Source of the DNA: Oscillospiraceae bacterium
GTDB taxonomy: Bacteria > Bacillota > Clostridia > Oscillospirales > Ruminococcaceae
Length of the DNA stretch: 5,066 nt
Direction of reading: 5' to 3'
Assembly (NCBI GenBank): GCA_016302655.1
Contig: JAEDNF010000134.1
Span: 1-5,066 of the forward strand
A program made the position numbers and the translations under genes. Shown one piece after another: positions 1 to 5,066 of the stretch (within the stretch, counting starts at the first letter, position 1; every line of letters begins with the position of its first letter). The notes beneath the pieces are model-generated. The model worked only from the letters and a program-made list of their open reading frames with translations. It had not been told where the DNA came from and ran no database searches.

Positions 1-30
1 TATATTCACCGCATATCAAATTCGTACAGA

Positions 31-70
31 AAAACTATTAATTTTTTGTGCATATTTTTTAAAAAAACTC
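31..70 (+). promoter_or_regulatory. AT-rich tract upstream of the promoter (possible UP element)
   Basis: Nearly all A/T, with a T6 run at 55-60 directly followed by an A7 run at 61-67, ending just before the -35 box at 71. This is where alpha-subunit-contacted UP elements lie in strong Firmicute promoters. The call rests only on composition and position. No gene is visible in 1-70; the tract could equally be plain intergenic DNA or the tail of an upstream gene's terminator. Confidence 0.4.
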
Positions 71-99
71 TTGACAAAGAGATTAAAGTGTGATATATT
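71..99 (+). promoter_or_regulatory. Sigma-A promoter of the hrcA-grpE-dnaK-dnaJ operon
   Basis: A perfect -35 box TTGACA (71-76), a 17-bp spacer and a -10 box TATATT (94-99, one mismatch to TATAAT). The -10 is preceded by TGTGA (89-93), giving both an extended -10 TGn and the TRTG motif common in Gram-positive promoters. The expected transcription start is about 105-107, inside the first arm of the CIRCE operator, so bound repressor would block polymerase. Such a strong core fits control by repression rather than by an alternative sigma factor. Confidence 0.92.
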
Positions 100-103
100 T
101 TGT

Positions 104-130
104 TTAGCACTCAAAGAGGTAGAGTGCTAA
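104..130 (+). promoter_or_regulatory. CIRCE operator (HrcA binding site)
   Basis: TTAGCACTC (104-112), a 9-nt spacer (113-121) and GAGTGCTAA (122-130) form a perfect match to the CIRCE consensus, with both 9-bp arms intact. CIRCE is the known target of HrcA, which is encoded immediately downstream, so the operon should be autoregulated. Because it begins at the predicted transcription start, most of it is also transcribed and could form a 9-bp stem at the mRNA 5' end. In Bacillus such a hairpin has been linked to mRNA stability; that role here is inference. Confidence 0.98.
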
Positions 131-156
131 CAAACTAAACCGTAGAGTGCTAACAA
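119..156 (+). repeat. 15-bp direct repeat carrying an extra CIRCE right half-site
   Basis: GTAGAGTGCTAACAA occurs at 119-133 and again, identically, at 142-156, with starts 23 bp apart. Each copy contains the CIRCE right arm GAGTGCTAA (122-130 and 145-153). At the canonical spacing, the left arm for the second copy would be 127-135 (CTAACAAAC), which matches TTAGCACTC at only 5 of 9 positions. The second site is therefore a half-site or a strongly decayed CIRCE overlapping the first. Confidence 0.85.
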
Positions 157-165
157 GCCGGACAC

Positions 166-179
166 AGCGGTATACCGCT
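166..179 (+). repeat. 14-bp perfect palindrome in the operon leader
   Basis: AGCGGTATACCGCT is its own reverse complement. In RNA it would form a 5-bp stem AGCGG/CCGCT with a UAUA loop, ending about 5 nt before the purine-rich ribosome binding site of hrcA. It does not resemble CIRCE. It may be a short leader hairpin or a binding site for another dimeric regulator; nothing in the window decides this. Confidence 0.5.
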
Positions 180-184
180 TAATG

Positions 185-190
185 AAGGGG
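185..190 (+). promoter_or_regulatory. Ribosome binding site of hrcA (decides the start)
   Basis: AAGGGG lies 8 nt before the ATG at 199 but only 2 nt before the in-frame ATG at 193. Normal Shine-Dalgarno spacing therefore favours 199. Confidence 0.7.
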
Positions 191-198
191 ATATGAAC

Positions 199-1248
199 AT
201 GGAAAACCGGTCCCTCAGGATACTTGAAGCTATCGTAGACGAATATATCCGCACAGGCGAGGCGGTAGGTTCTAAGCTGATAGCCGAAAAGCTGGAAAAC
301 GCAGTATCAAGCGCAACGATAAGAAACGAGATGGCGGCGCTTGAACAGCAGGGATATCTTGAACATACGCATACAAGCTCAGGCAGACTCCCTACTTATA
401 AGGGACTGAGATTATATATAGAAAAGATAATGTCGCCTGCTCCTCTTGCCGATGAGGAAAAGGAAGAGATAGACCGTATATTCTGCAATATTGAAGGCGC
501 AACGGATGACGAACTTATAGACAACGCTTCAAGAGCGCTCGCCGATATCACTAAATGCGCTATCGTTTCAACAAATACGGTGAACAAGTTCTCGGTAATA
601 ACAAAAGTCGATGTCATACCGACCGGCAGGCGTATGTATGTACTGCTGCTCATTACTTCCGAAGGCAATATAAAGAACAGAGTATGCAGACTCAGCTTTG
701 ACCTTACAAACGAGCAGATGGATTTCTTCACGCAGTTTGTAAATGATAATCTCAAGGGCGTAAATATAGACGATTTATCCGATGATTATATAGAAAAGCT
801 GACAGAGGCTATGGGCGGATATATGGTTACGCTCTCTCCCCTGCTCAAAGCGGTGGTGGATCTGTCCGCAGAGATGCAGCAGCAGATAGAGTTCAGCGGT
901 GAAAAGAATCTGCTCACCTGCTCCGATTTTTCAAACACGCAGATCGCAACGATACTCGACGGAAAGAACGAGCTTTGCAGAATGCTTGACGATACCTTCT
1001 CGGGCATACAGATAAAGTTCGGTGCAGAGAGCGATACCTTCGCAGTTACAAACTCAAGTCTTATCGCCGCAAGCTTCAGCAAGGACGGGCGCAAGGCAGG
1101 TTCTTTCGGAGTCATAGGTCCTGTAAGGCTTGATTATAAAAAGATAATTCCATATATAGAATACTTCTCATCAAAAGTGACCGACGCTCTGTCGGCTAAC
1201 AGCGACGAAGAAGAAAAGAATGAAAAGGAGGCGGACAGCATTGAGTAA
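199..1248 (+). CDS. hrcA: Heat-inducible transcription repressor HrcA
   Basis: HrcA is the cytoplasmic DNA-binding repressor of class I heat-shock genes; it binds CIRCE as a dimer and needs chaperonin help to stay active. The 349-aa product has the family's usual length. Residues 1-75 form the winged helix: recognition-helix segment SSATIRNEMAALE (37-49) and wing HTSSGRLPT (58-66). The rest is the GAF-like/dimerisation region, ending with the conserved VIGPVRLDYKKIIPYIEYFS stretch. The start at 199 is chosen for ribosome binding site spacing; the in-frame ATG at 193 would add two residues (MN). First gene of the operon, with CIRCE directly upstream, so it should repress its own synthesis. The acidic tail (NSDEEEKNEKEADSIE) is coded by purine-rich DNA that also contains the grpE ribosome binding site, and the gene overlaps grpE by 8 nt. 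Confidence 0.97.
   Translation: MENRSLRILEAIVDEYIRTGEAVGSKLIAEKLENAVSSATIRNEMAALEQQGYLEHTHTSSGRLPTYKGLRLYIEKIMSPAPLADEEKEEIDRIFCNIEGATDDELIDNASRALADITKCAIVSTNTVNKFSVITKVDVIPTGRRMYVLLLITSEGNIKNRVCRLSFDLTNEQMDFFTQFVNDNLKGVNIDDLSDDYIEKLTEAMGGYMVTLSPLLKAVVDLSAEMQQQIEFSGEKNLLTCSDFSNTQIATILDGKNELCRMLDDTFSGIQIKFGAESDTFAVTNSSLIAASFSKDGRKAGSFGVIGPVRLDYKKIIPYIEYFSSKVTDALSANSDEEEKNEKEADSIE
1225..1231 (+). promoter_or_regulatory. Ribosome binding site of grpE, inside hrcA
   Basis: A perfect AAGGAGG, 9 nt before TTG at 1241. It lies downstream of the alternative ATG at 1220, so it can only serve the TTG, and it settles the grpE start. Confidence 0.9.
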
Positions 1249-1834
1249 AACAGAAAACAAAGAAAAAGAAACCAAGGTGACCGATGAAGAAGTAAAAGAA
1301 ACCGCAGAAGTTACCGAAGAAAATGCTGCAGCAGATACCGCAGAGGTATCAGACGGCAAGGAGGCAGGCAAAGACGGCGAAGAAGCTAAGGAAGAGATAA
1401 AGGTCGATCCCAAGGATCTCGAAATTGCCGATCTCAAAGATAAACTGCTTCGCAATATGGCGGAATTCGACAACTACAGAAAGCGCACCGCCAAGGAGCG
1501 AATGGAGCTTGCGCCGGAGATCACGGCAAGGAATCTGACGGAGTTCTTACCGGTTATGGATAACCTTGAAAGAGCGCTTGCGGCAGAGTGTAAAGATCCC
1601 GATTATAAAAAGGGCATCGAGATGATACACGAGAGCTTCACGATCGCACTGAATAATCTCGGTGTTGAGACGATCGAATCCGACGGAAAGCCGTTCGATC
1701 CGACATATCACCAGGCAGTTCAGCAGGTCGAGGACGACTCAAAGGAAGAGGGTACGATAGCCGCCACATTCCAGAAAGGCTATAAGATAGGAGACAAGGT
1801 ACTCCGTTTTGCGATGGTCGCAGTAGTAAAGTAA
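1241..1834 (+). CDS. grpE: Nucleotide exchange factor GrpE
   Basis: GrpE is the cytoplasmic co-chaperone that dimerises and opens the DnaK nucleotide cleft to release ADP and substrate. From the TTG at 1241 the product is 197 aa, in the normal range. Residues 1-58 are a highly acidic Glu/Ala/Lys-rich, probably disordered tail. About 59-120 is the long coiled-coil dimer helix, including DLKDKLLRNMAEFDNYRKR. The C-terminal beta domain carries the family signature FDPTYHQAV (152-160) and ends GYKIGDKVLRFAMVAVVK, with Phe where many relatives have Pro (R-P-A); the signature tolerates this position. An in-frame ATG at 1220 would add MKRRRTA but has the ribosome binding site inside its coding region, so it is rejected. 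The 8-nt overlap with hrcA suggests translational coupling. dnaK, its partner, follows after 75 bp. Confidence 0.96.
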   Translation: MSKTENKEKETKVTDEEVKETAEVTEENAAADTAEVSDGKEAGKDGEEAKEEIKVDPKDLEIADLKDKLLRNMAEFDNYRKRTAKERMELAPEITARNLTEFLPVMDNLERALAAECKDPDYKKGIEMIHESFTIALNNLGVETIESDGKPFDPTYHQAVQQVEDDSKEEGTIAATFQKGYKIGDKVLRFAMVAVVK

Positions 1835-1842
1835 GCTTTGAG

Positions 1843-1856
1843 CGGGCTTATGCCCG
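1843..1856 (+). other. Short GC-rich stem-loop after grpE
   Basis: CGGGC (1843-1847), loop TTAT, GCCCG (1852-1856): a perfect 5-bp stem 8 nt after the grpE stop. It is followed by AATAATAAAAG, not a T run, so it does not look like an intrinsic terminator. It could mark the 3' end of a processed hrcA-grpE message or protect it from exonucleases (inference). Confidence 0.5.
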
Positions 1857-1864
1857 AATAATAA

Positions 1865-1889
1865 AAGATTTCGTGCAAAGCACAATCTT
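1865..1889 (+). other. Stem-loop just upstream of the dnaK ribosome binding site
   Basis: AAGATT (1865-1870) pairs with AATCTT (1884-1889), and inside it GTGC (1873-1876) pairs with GCAC (1880-1883) around an AAA loop, leaving a 2-nt TC bulge: 10 base pairs in all. It ends 5 nt before the dnaK ribosome binding site without covering it. Such a structure could stabilise the 5' end of a processed dnaK message or be part of an RNase site; processing of dnaK operon transcripts is known in Bacillus subtilis. No T run follows. Confidence 0.55.
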
Positions 1890-1893
1890 AAAG

Positions 1894-1900
1894 TAAGGAG
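1894..1900 (+). promoter_or_regulatory. Strong ribosome binding site of dnaK
   Basis: TAAGGAG, 9 nt before ATG at 1910, in an AT-rich and probably unstructured setting (ATAATTATC). It matches the anti-Shine-Dalgarno better than the dnaJ site, consistent with DnaK being made in larger amounts. Confidence 0.85.
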
Positions 1901-1909
1901 ATAATTATC

Positions 1910-3754
1910 ATGGGAAAAATTATAGGTATTGACTTAGGTACAACAAATTCATGCGTGGCTGTTATCGAAGGCGGCGAGCCTACAGTCATCACAAACAGCG
2001 AGGGTTCAAGAACAACTCCCTCTGTAGTAGCATTCACAAAGGACGGCGAGCGTCTTGTAGGTCAGCTTGCCAAGAACCAGGCAGTTACAAACCCCGACAA
2101 GACGGTTATTTCTATTAAGCGTCACATGGGTTCTGACTACAAGGTAGACATCGACGGCAAGAAGTACACTCCTCAGGAGATATCCGCTATGATACTTCAG
2201 AAGCTGAAGACAGAAGCTGAAGGTTATCTCGGCGAAAAGGTAACAGACGCAGTTATCACCGTTCCTGCATACTTCACAGACTCACAGCGTCAGGCTACAA
2301 AGGACGCAGGTCAGATTGCAGGTCTTAATGTTCAGCGTATCATCAACGAGCCTACCGCAGCAGCTCTTGCATACGGTATTGATAAGGAAAACGAGCAGAA
2401 GATAGTTGTATACGACCTTGGCGGCGGTACTTTCGATGTATCCGTAATCGAGATAGGCGACGGCGTACAGGAAGTTCTTGCTACAGCCGGCAACAACCAC
2501 TTAGGCGGCGATGACTTCGACCAGAGACTTATCAACTACTTTGTAGCTGAATTCAAGAAGAGCGACGGAATCGACCTTACAAACGACAAGTTCGCTATGC
2601 AGAGACTGAAGGATGAAGCAGAAAAGGCTAAGATTGCCCTTTCAAACGCTCCCTCGGTAAATGTAAACATTCCTTATATCACAGCTGACGCAACAGGCCC
2701 CAAGCACATGAACGTTCAGCTCACAAGAGCTAAGTTCAACGAGCTGACAGCCGACCTTGTAGAAGCTACAATGGGTCCCTTCAAGCAGGCTATAAGCGAC
2801 TCCGGTCTTTCTATGAACGAGATAGACAAGGTACTGTTAGTCGGCGGTTCTACAAGAATCCCTGCCGTACAGGAAGCTGTAAAGAAGTACACCGGAAAAG
2901 ATCCCTTCAAGGGCATCAACCCCGATGAGTGCGTTGCAATGGGTGCGGCTCTTCAGGGCGGCGTTCTCAACAAGGAAGTAACAGGTCTGCTTCTGCTTGA
3001 TGTAACTCCCCTTTCACTCGGTATCGAGACTGCAGGCGGCGTATGCACAAGAATGATTGAAAGAAACAAGACCATTCCTACAAAGCACAGCCAGATATTC
3101 TCGACCTACTCCGACAATCAGCCGTCTGTTGATATCAACATCTTACAGGGCGAGCGTGAGTTTGCAAAGGATAACAAGTCTATCGGCACATTCAGACTTG
3201 ACGGTATCGCTCCTGCTCCCAGAGGTATCCCCCAGATCGAAGTTACCTTTGATATCGACGCAAACGGTATCGTAAATGTATCCGCTAAGGATCTCGGCAC
3301 AGGCAAGGAACAGCACATCAGCATCACCGCTTCCACCAATATGAGCAAGGAAGATATAGACAAGGCTGTTAAGGAAGCTGAGGCATTTGCCGCTGAGGAT
3401 AAGAAGAAGAAGGAAGAAGTCGAGACACGCAACGCCGCAGACCAGATGGTATATCAGACCGAAAAGTCTATGAACGAGTTCGGCGACAAGGTAACTCAGG
3501 CTGACAAGGACAGCGTAAATCCCAAGCTCGACGCTCTTAAGGAAGCTCTCAAGGGCACCGACACAGAGGCTATAAAGAAGGCTCAGGAAGAGCTTCAGAC
3601 AGCATTCTATGCCGTAGCAGAGAGAATATACAAGGAACAGGGCGCAGCTGCACAGCAGGCTGAGGCACAGACAAATGTAAGCGGCGAAGGCACAAATTCA
3701 GCAAGCGGCTCAGACGATAATGTGGTTGACGCTGATTACACAGACGCTAACTAA
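1910..3754 (+). CDS. dnaK: Molecular chaperone DnaK (Hsp70)
   Basis: ATP-driven cytoplasmic Hsp70 that binds exposed hydrophobic peptide segments in cycles set by DnaJ and GrpE. At 614 aa it has the usual Firmicute length. The nucleotide-binding domain (1-357) shows IDLGTTNS (7-14), catalytic-type Lys70 in [18 protein letters not shown] (146-156), YDLGGGTFD (168-176) and [13 protein letters not shown] (308-320). It lacks, near residues 75-80, the extra segment of proteobacterial DnaK. The position of E. coli Thr199 appears to be Asn196, which I recall as usual in Gram-positives. The linker reads TGLLLLD (358-364) where the common form is DVLLLD. The beta substrate domain spans about 365-475, the helical lid about 480-575, and a low-complexity Gln/Ala/Ser/Asp tail ends [10 protein letters not shown]. 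Lysine is coded mostly by AAG, more so than in hrcA, as expected for a highly expressed gene. A terminator-like hairpin follows the stop. Confidence 0.99.
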   Translation: MGKIIGIDLGTTNSCVAVIEGGEPTVITNSEGSRTTPSVVAFTKDGERLVGQLAKNQAVTNPDKTVISIKRHMGSDYKVDIDGKKYTPQEISAMILQKLKTEAEGYLGEKVTDAVITVPAYFTDSQRQATKDAGQIAGLNVQRIINEPTAAALAYGIDKENEQKIVVYDLGGGTFDVSVIEIGDGVQEVLATAGNNHLGGDDFDQRLINYFVAEFKKSDGIDLTNDKFAMQRLKDEAEKAKIALSNAPSVNVNIPYITADATGPKHMNVQLTRAKFNELTADLVEATMGPFKQAISDSGLSMNEIDKVLLVGGSTRIPAVQEAVKKYTGKDPFKGINPDECVAMGAALQGGVLNKEVTGLLLLDVTPLSLGIETAGGVCTRMIERNKTIPTKHSQIFSTYSDNQPSVDINILQGEREFAKDNKSIGTFRLDGIAPAPRGIPQIEVTFDIDANGIVNVSAKDLGTGKEQHISITASTNMSKEDIDKAVKEAEAFAAEDKKKKEEVETRNAADQMVYQTEKSMNEFGDKVTQADKDSVNPKLDALKEALKGTDTEAIKKAQEELQTAFYAVAERIYKEQGAAAQQAEAQTNVSGEGTNSASGSDDNVVDADYTDAN

Positions 3755-3775
3755 TTAATAATTATCAGTGTATAT

Positions 3776-3801
3776 ATGAGCCGGGAACTCTCGGCTCATT
3801 T
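3776..3801 (+). terminator. Terminator-like stem-loop between dnaK and dnaJ
   Basis: ATGAGCCG (3776-3783) pairs perfectly with CGGCTCAT (3792-3799), with further possible G-U and G-C pairs inside the loop. Only three Ts (3799-3801) follow before CGC, so termination should be partial. The likely effect is to reduce readthrough into dnaJ and to protect the 3' end of a shorter dnaK-ending message, giving more DnaK than DnaJ (inference). Confidence 0.5.
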
Positions 3802-3813
3802 CGCTGATTTATT

Positions 3814-3836
3814 ACGACGGCAGAACGATCCTGCCG
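3814..3836 (+). other. Stem-loop before dnaJ, near-copy of the end terminator stem
   Basis: CGGCAG (3818-3823) pairs with CTGCCG (3831-3836) around a 7-nt loop. Its left flank and arm ACGACGGCAG (3814-3823) recur exactly at 5037-5046 in the operon terminator, and TCCTGCCG (3829-3836) recurs at 5055-5062. No T run follows; instead the stem ends 2 nt before GAAGG, the ribosome binding region of dnaJ, so it could affect initiation. Confidence 0.6.
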
Positions 3837-3838
3837 GG

Positions 3839-3842
3839 AAGG
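3839..3842 (+). promoter_or_regulatory. Weak ribosome binding site of dnaJ
   Basis: AAGG (extended as GGGAAGG from 3836), 10 nt before ATG at 3853. This is a poorer match and longer spacing than for grpE or dnaK, and it lies right against the 3' arm of the preceding stem-loop. Both points suggest weaker dnaJ translation. Confidence 0.6.
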
Positions 3843-3852
3843 TAAGATCATT

Positions 3853-5025
3853 ATGGCAGAAAAAAGAGATTATTATGAAGTGCTCGGCTTGCAGAAGGGT
3901 GCGACCGACGAAGAGATAAAAAAAGCCTACCGTAAACTTGCAAAGCAGTACCATCCCGACTTAAACCCCGACAATCCGGAGGCAGAGGCAAAGTTCAAGG
4001 AAGTAAACGAGGCTAACGATGTTCTCTCCGATCCTCAGAAGCGTGCAAAGTACGACCAGTTCGGCCACGCAGGCGTCGATCCGTCATACGGCGGCGGTGC
4101 AGGCGGCTTTGGCGGCGGTTTCGGCGGATTTTCGGGAGACGGCATAGACCTCGGTGATATATTCGACTCCATTTTCGGCGGAGGCTCAAGCCGGCAATCA
4201 AATCCGAATGCGCCAAGAAGAGGCTCGGATGTAACCGTACCGCTGAGCATATCCTTTATGGAAGCCTGCAAAGGTCTTTCGTATGAGATGGAGATAAACC
4301 GTGCGGAAGTCTGCGACACCTGTCACGGAAGCGGTGCAAAGCCCGGAACTTCTCCCAAGACCTGTCCCGATTGTCACGGAAGCGGTCAGGTAAGAGTACA
4401 GCAAAGAAGTATGTTCGGTATGATGACTTCTACCCGTCCCTGTTCACGCTGCGGCGGCAAGGGCAAGCTGATAGAAACTCCGTGTCCGACCTGTAACGGT
4501 CAGTGCCGTGTTCAGCGAAAGAAGAAGATAACCGTTGCAGTTCCCGCAGGTATTGACGACGGACAAACACTGATAGTCGGCGGCGAAGGCAACTGCGGTA
4601 TAAACGGCGGCCCTGCAGGCGACCTCAATGTACGCATTACGGTACGCAAGGATAACATATTCGAGCGCAAGGGCTTTGATGTATGGTGCGAGATACCGAT
4701 AACATATTCACAGGCGGTACTCGGCGATGAGCTGACCGTACCCACCATAGACGGAAATGTAAAGTACAGCATACCCGAGGGTACACAGCCGGGAACGGTA
4801 TTCAGACTGAGGGGCAAGGGCATAAAGAAGCTCCAGCGTGACGGCAGAGGCGACCAGATGGTAAGAGTCGTTATCGAAGTGCCGAAGAAGCTCAATAAGA
4901 AGCAAAAAGACGCTCTGCAGAACTTTGAAAAGGAGCTCACTCCGTCAAATTACGAAAAGCGAAGCAGTTTCTTTGATAAGATAAAGCAGTTCGGCGAAGA
5001 TCTGAAGAAGAATTTCCAGCAGTAA
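3853..5025 (+). CDS. dnaJ: Chaperone protein DnaJ (type I Hsp40)
   Basis: DnaJ binds non-native proteins, hands them to DnaK and stimulates its ATPase; it acts as a cytoplasmic dimer. The 390-aa product has full type I layout. The J domain (1-70) has the essential HPD at 34-36 in KQYHPDLNP. The Gly/Phe region (about 72-111) includes the DIF-type segment [13 protein letters not shown]. The zinc-binding region holds four motifs: CDTCHGSG (154-161), CPDCHGSG (171-178), CSRCGGKG (197-204) and CPTCNGQC (211-218). All eight zinc ligands are present, but motif 4 ends in Cys218 where the consensus CxxCxGxG has Gly, and another unusual Cys248 sits in EGNCGINGG. The two C-terminal beta domains follow, with [10 protein letters not shown] and [10 protein letters not shown], then a basic dimerisation tail. 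Start at the ATG 3853, as [12 protein letters not shown] matches the family N terminus. Last gene of the operon. Confidence 0.98.
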   Translation: MAEKRDYYEVLGLQKGATDEEIKKAYRKLAKQYHPDLNPDNPEAEAKFKEVNEANDVLSDPQKRAKYDQFGHAGVDPSYGGGAGGFGGGFGGFSGDGIDLGDIFDSIFGGGSSRQSNPNAPRRGSDVTVPLSISFMEACKGLSYEMEINRAEVCDTCHGSGAKPGTSPKTCPDCHGSGQVRVQQRSMFGMMTSTRPCSRCGGKGKLIETPCPTCNGQCRVQRKKKITVAVPAGIDDGQTLIVGGEGNCGINGGPAGDLNVRITVRKDNIFERKGFDVWCEIPITYSQAVLGDELTVPTIDGNVKYSIPEGTQPGTVFRLRGKGIKKLQRDGRGDQMVRVVIEVPKKLNKKQKDALQNFEKELTPSNYEKRSSFFDKIKQFGEDLKKNFQQ

Positions 5026-5039
5026 TTTAATATGAAACG

Positions 5040-5066
5040 ACGGCAGGGGATAACTCCTGCCGTTTT
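5040..5066 (+). terminator. Intrinsic terminator at the end of the operon
   Basis: ACGGCAGG (5040-5047) pairs perfectly with CCTGCCGT (5056-5063); a G-U and a G-C pair may extend the stem inward to an ATAA loop. Four Ts (5063-5066) reach the window edge, and the run may continue. It begins 14 nt after the dnaJ stop, so dnaJ is probably the last gene of this unit. Confidence 0.88.

Noticed and set aside
24..51. Weak A/T inverted repeat (24-33 against 42-51), possibly the terminator of an upstream gene
   Set aside because: The stem is mostly A-T with two G-T pairs and an 8-nt loop, and no upstream gene end is visible. A/T-rich DNA makes such pairings by chance.
182..196. Tiny open frame ATG AAG GGG ATA TGA overlapping the hrcA start, a possible leader peptide
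   Set aside because: Four codons with no ribosome binding site of its own and overlapping the hrcA site; most likely chance.
1220..1240. ATG at 1220 as the grpE start (adds MKRRRTA)
   Set aside because: The strong AAGGAGG at 1225-1231 lies inside that extension and is placed for TTG 1241; no good site precedes 1220.
1171..1473. 100-codon minus-strand open frame opposite the hrcA-grpE junction
   Set aside because: Serine/valine-rich antisense shadow of the Glu/Lys-rich coding region, with no ribosome binding site or recognisable domain.
4512..4940. 142-codon minus-strand open frame inside dnaJ
   Set aside because: Opposite to conserved DnaJ C-terminal domain coding sequence, low-complexity and unlike any family I recognise; a shadow frame.
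5032..5066. ATG-led open frame running off the window end after dnaJ
   Set aside because: It lies across the terminator hairpin and has no ribosome binding site.
1..5066. Mobile elements, CRISPR arrays, tRNA or rRNA genes, or a novel system in the window
   Set aside because: All coding space is taken by four intact conserved chaperone-operon genes, and the gaps are under 200 bp with only promoter, operator and stem-loop signals.

Overview
This window holds one complete heat-shock operon of the class I (CIRCE/HrcA) type, all on the + strand: promoter and operator, hrcA, grpE, dnaK, dnaJ, then a terminator running into the window edge. The gene order hrcA-grpE-dnaK-dnaJ, the short Gram-positive form of DnaK (614 aa, without the extra nucleotide-binding-domain segment of proteobacterial DnaK), strong AAGGAG-type ribosome binding sites, a TTG start and a consensus sigma-A promoter all point to a Firmicute. 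Intermediate base composition and protein flavour suggest an anaerobic Clostridia member, perhaps a Ruminococcus-like Oscillospiraceae. The family-level guess is inference, not proof.

Layout: 1-70 is AT-rich upstream DNA without a gene. 71-99 is the promoter (TTGACA, 17-bp spacer, TATATT, extended -10). 104-130 is a perfect CIRCE inverted repeat lying at the predicted transcription start, followed by an extra copy of the CIRCE right half (145-153) and a 14-bp palindrome (166-179). hrcA is 199-1248. grpE starts at a TTG inside the end of hrcA and runs 1241-1834. A 75-bp gap with two stem-loops precedes dnaK (1910-3754). A 98-bp gap with two stem-loops, one terminator-like, separates dnaK from dnaJ (3853-5025). 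A GC-rich hairpin with a T run (5040-5066) closes the unit.

How the genes work together: HrcA represses the operon through CIRCE and is kept active by chaperonins, so misfolded protein relieves repression. DnaJ delivers substrates to DnaK and stimulates its ATPase; GrpE exchanges the nucleotide to release substrate. The RNA structures between genes may set the relative amounts of the products (inference).

I see no undescribed system here. The parts worth a second look are the extra CIRCE half-site within a 15-bp direct repeat, the near-identical stem-loops flanking dnaJ, an extra cysteine in the fourth DnaJ zinc motif, and an altered DnaK interdomain linker.
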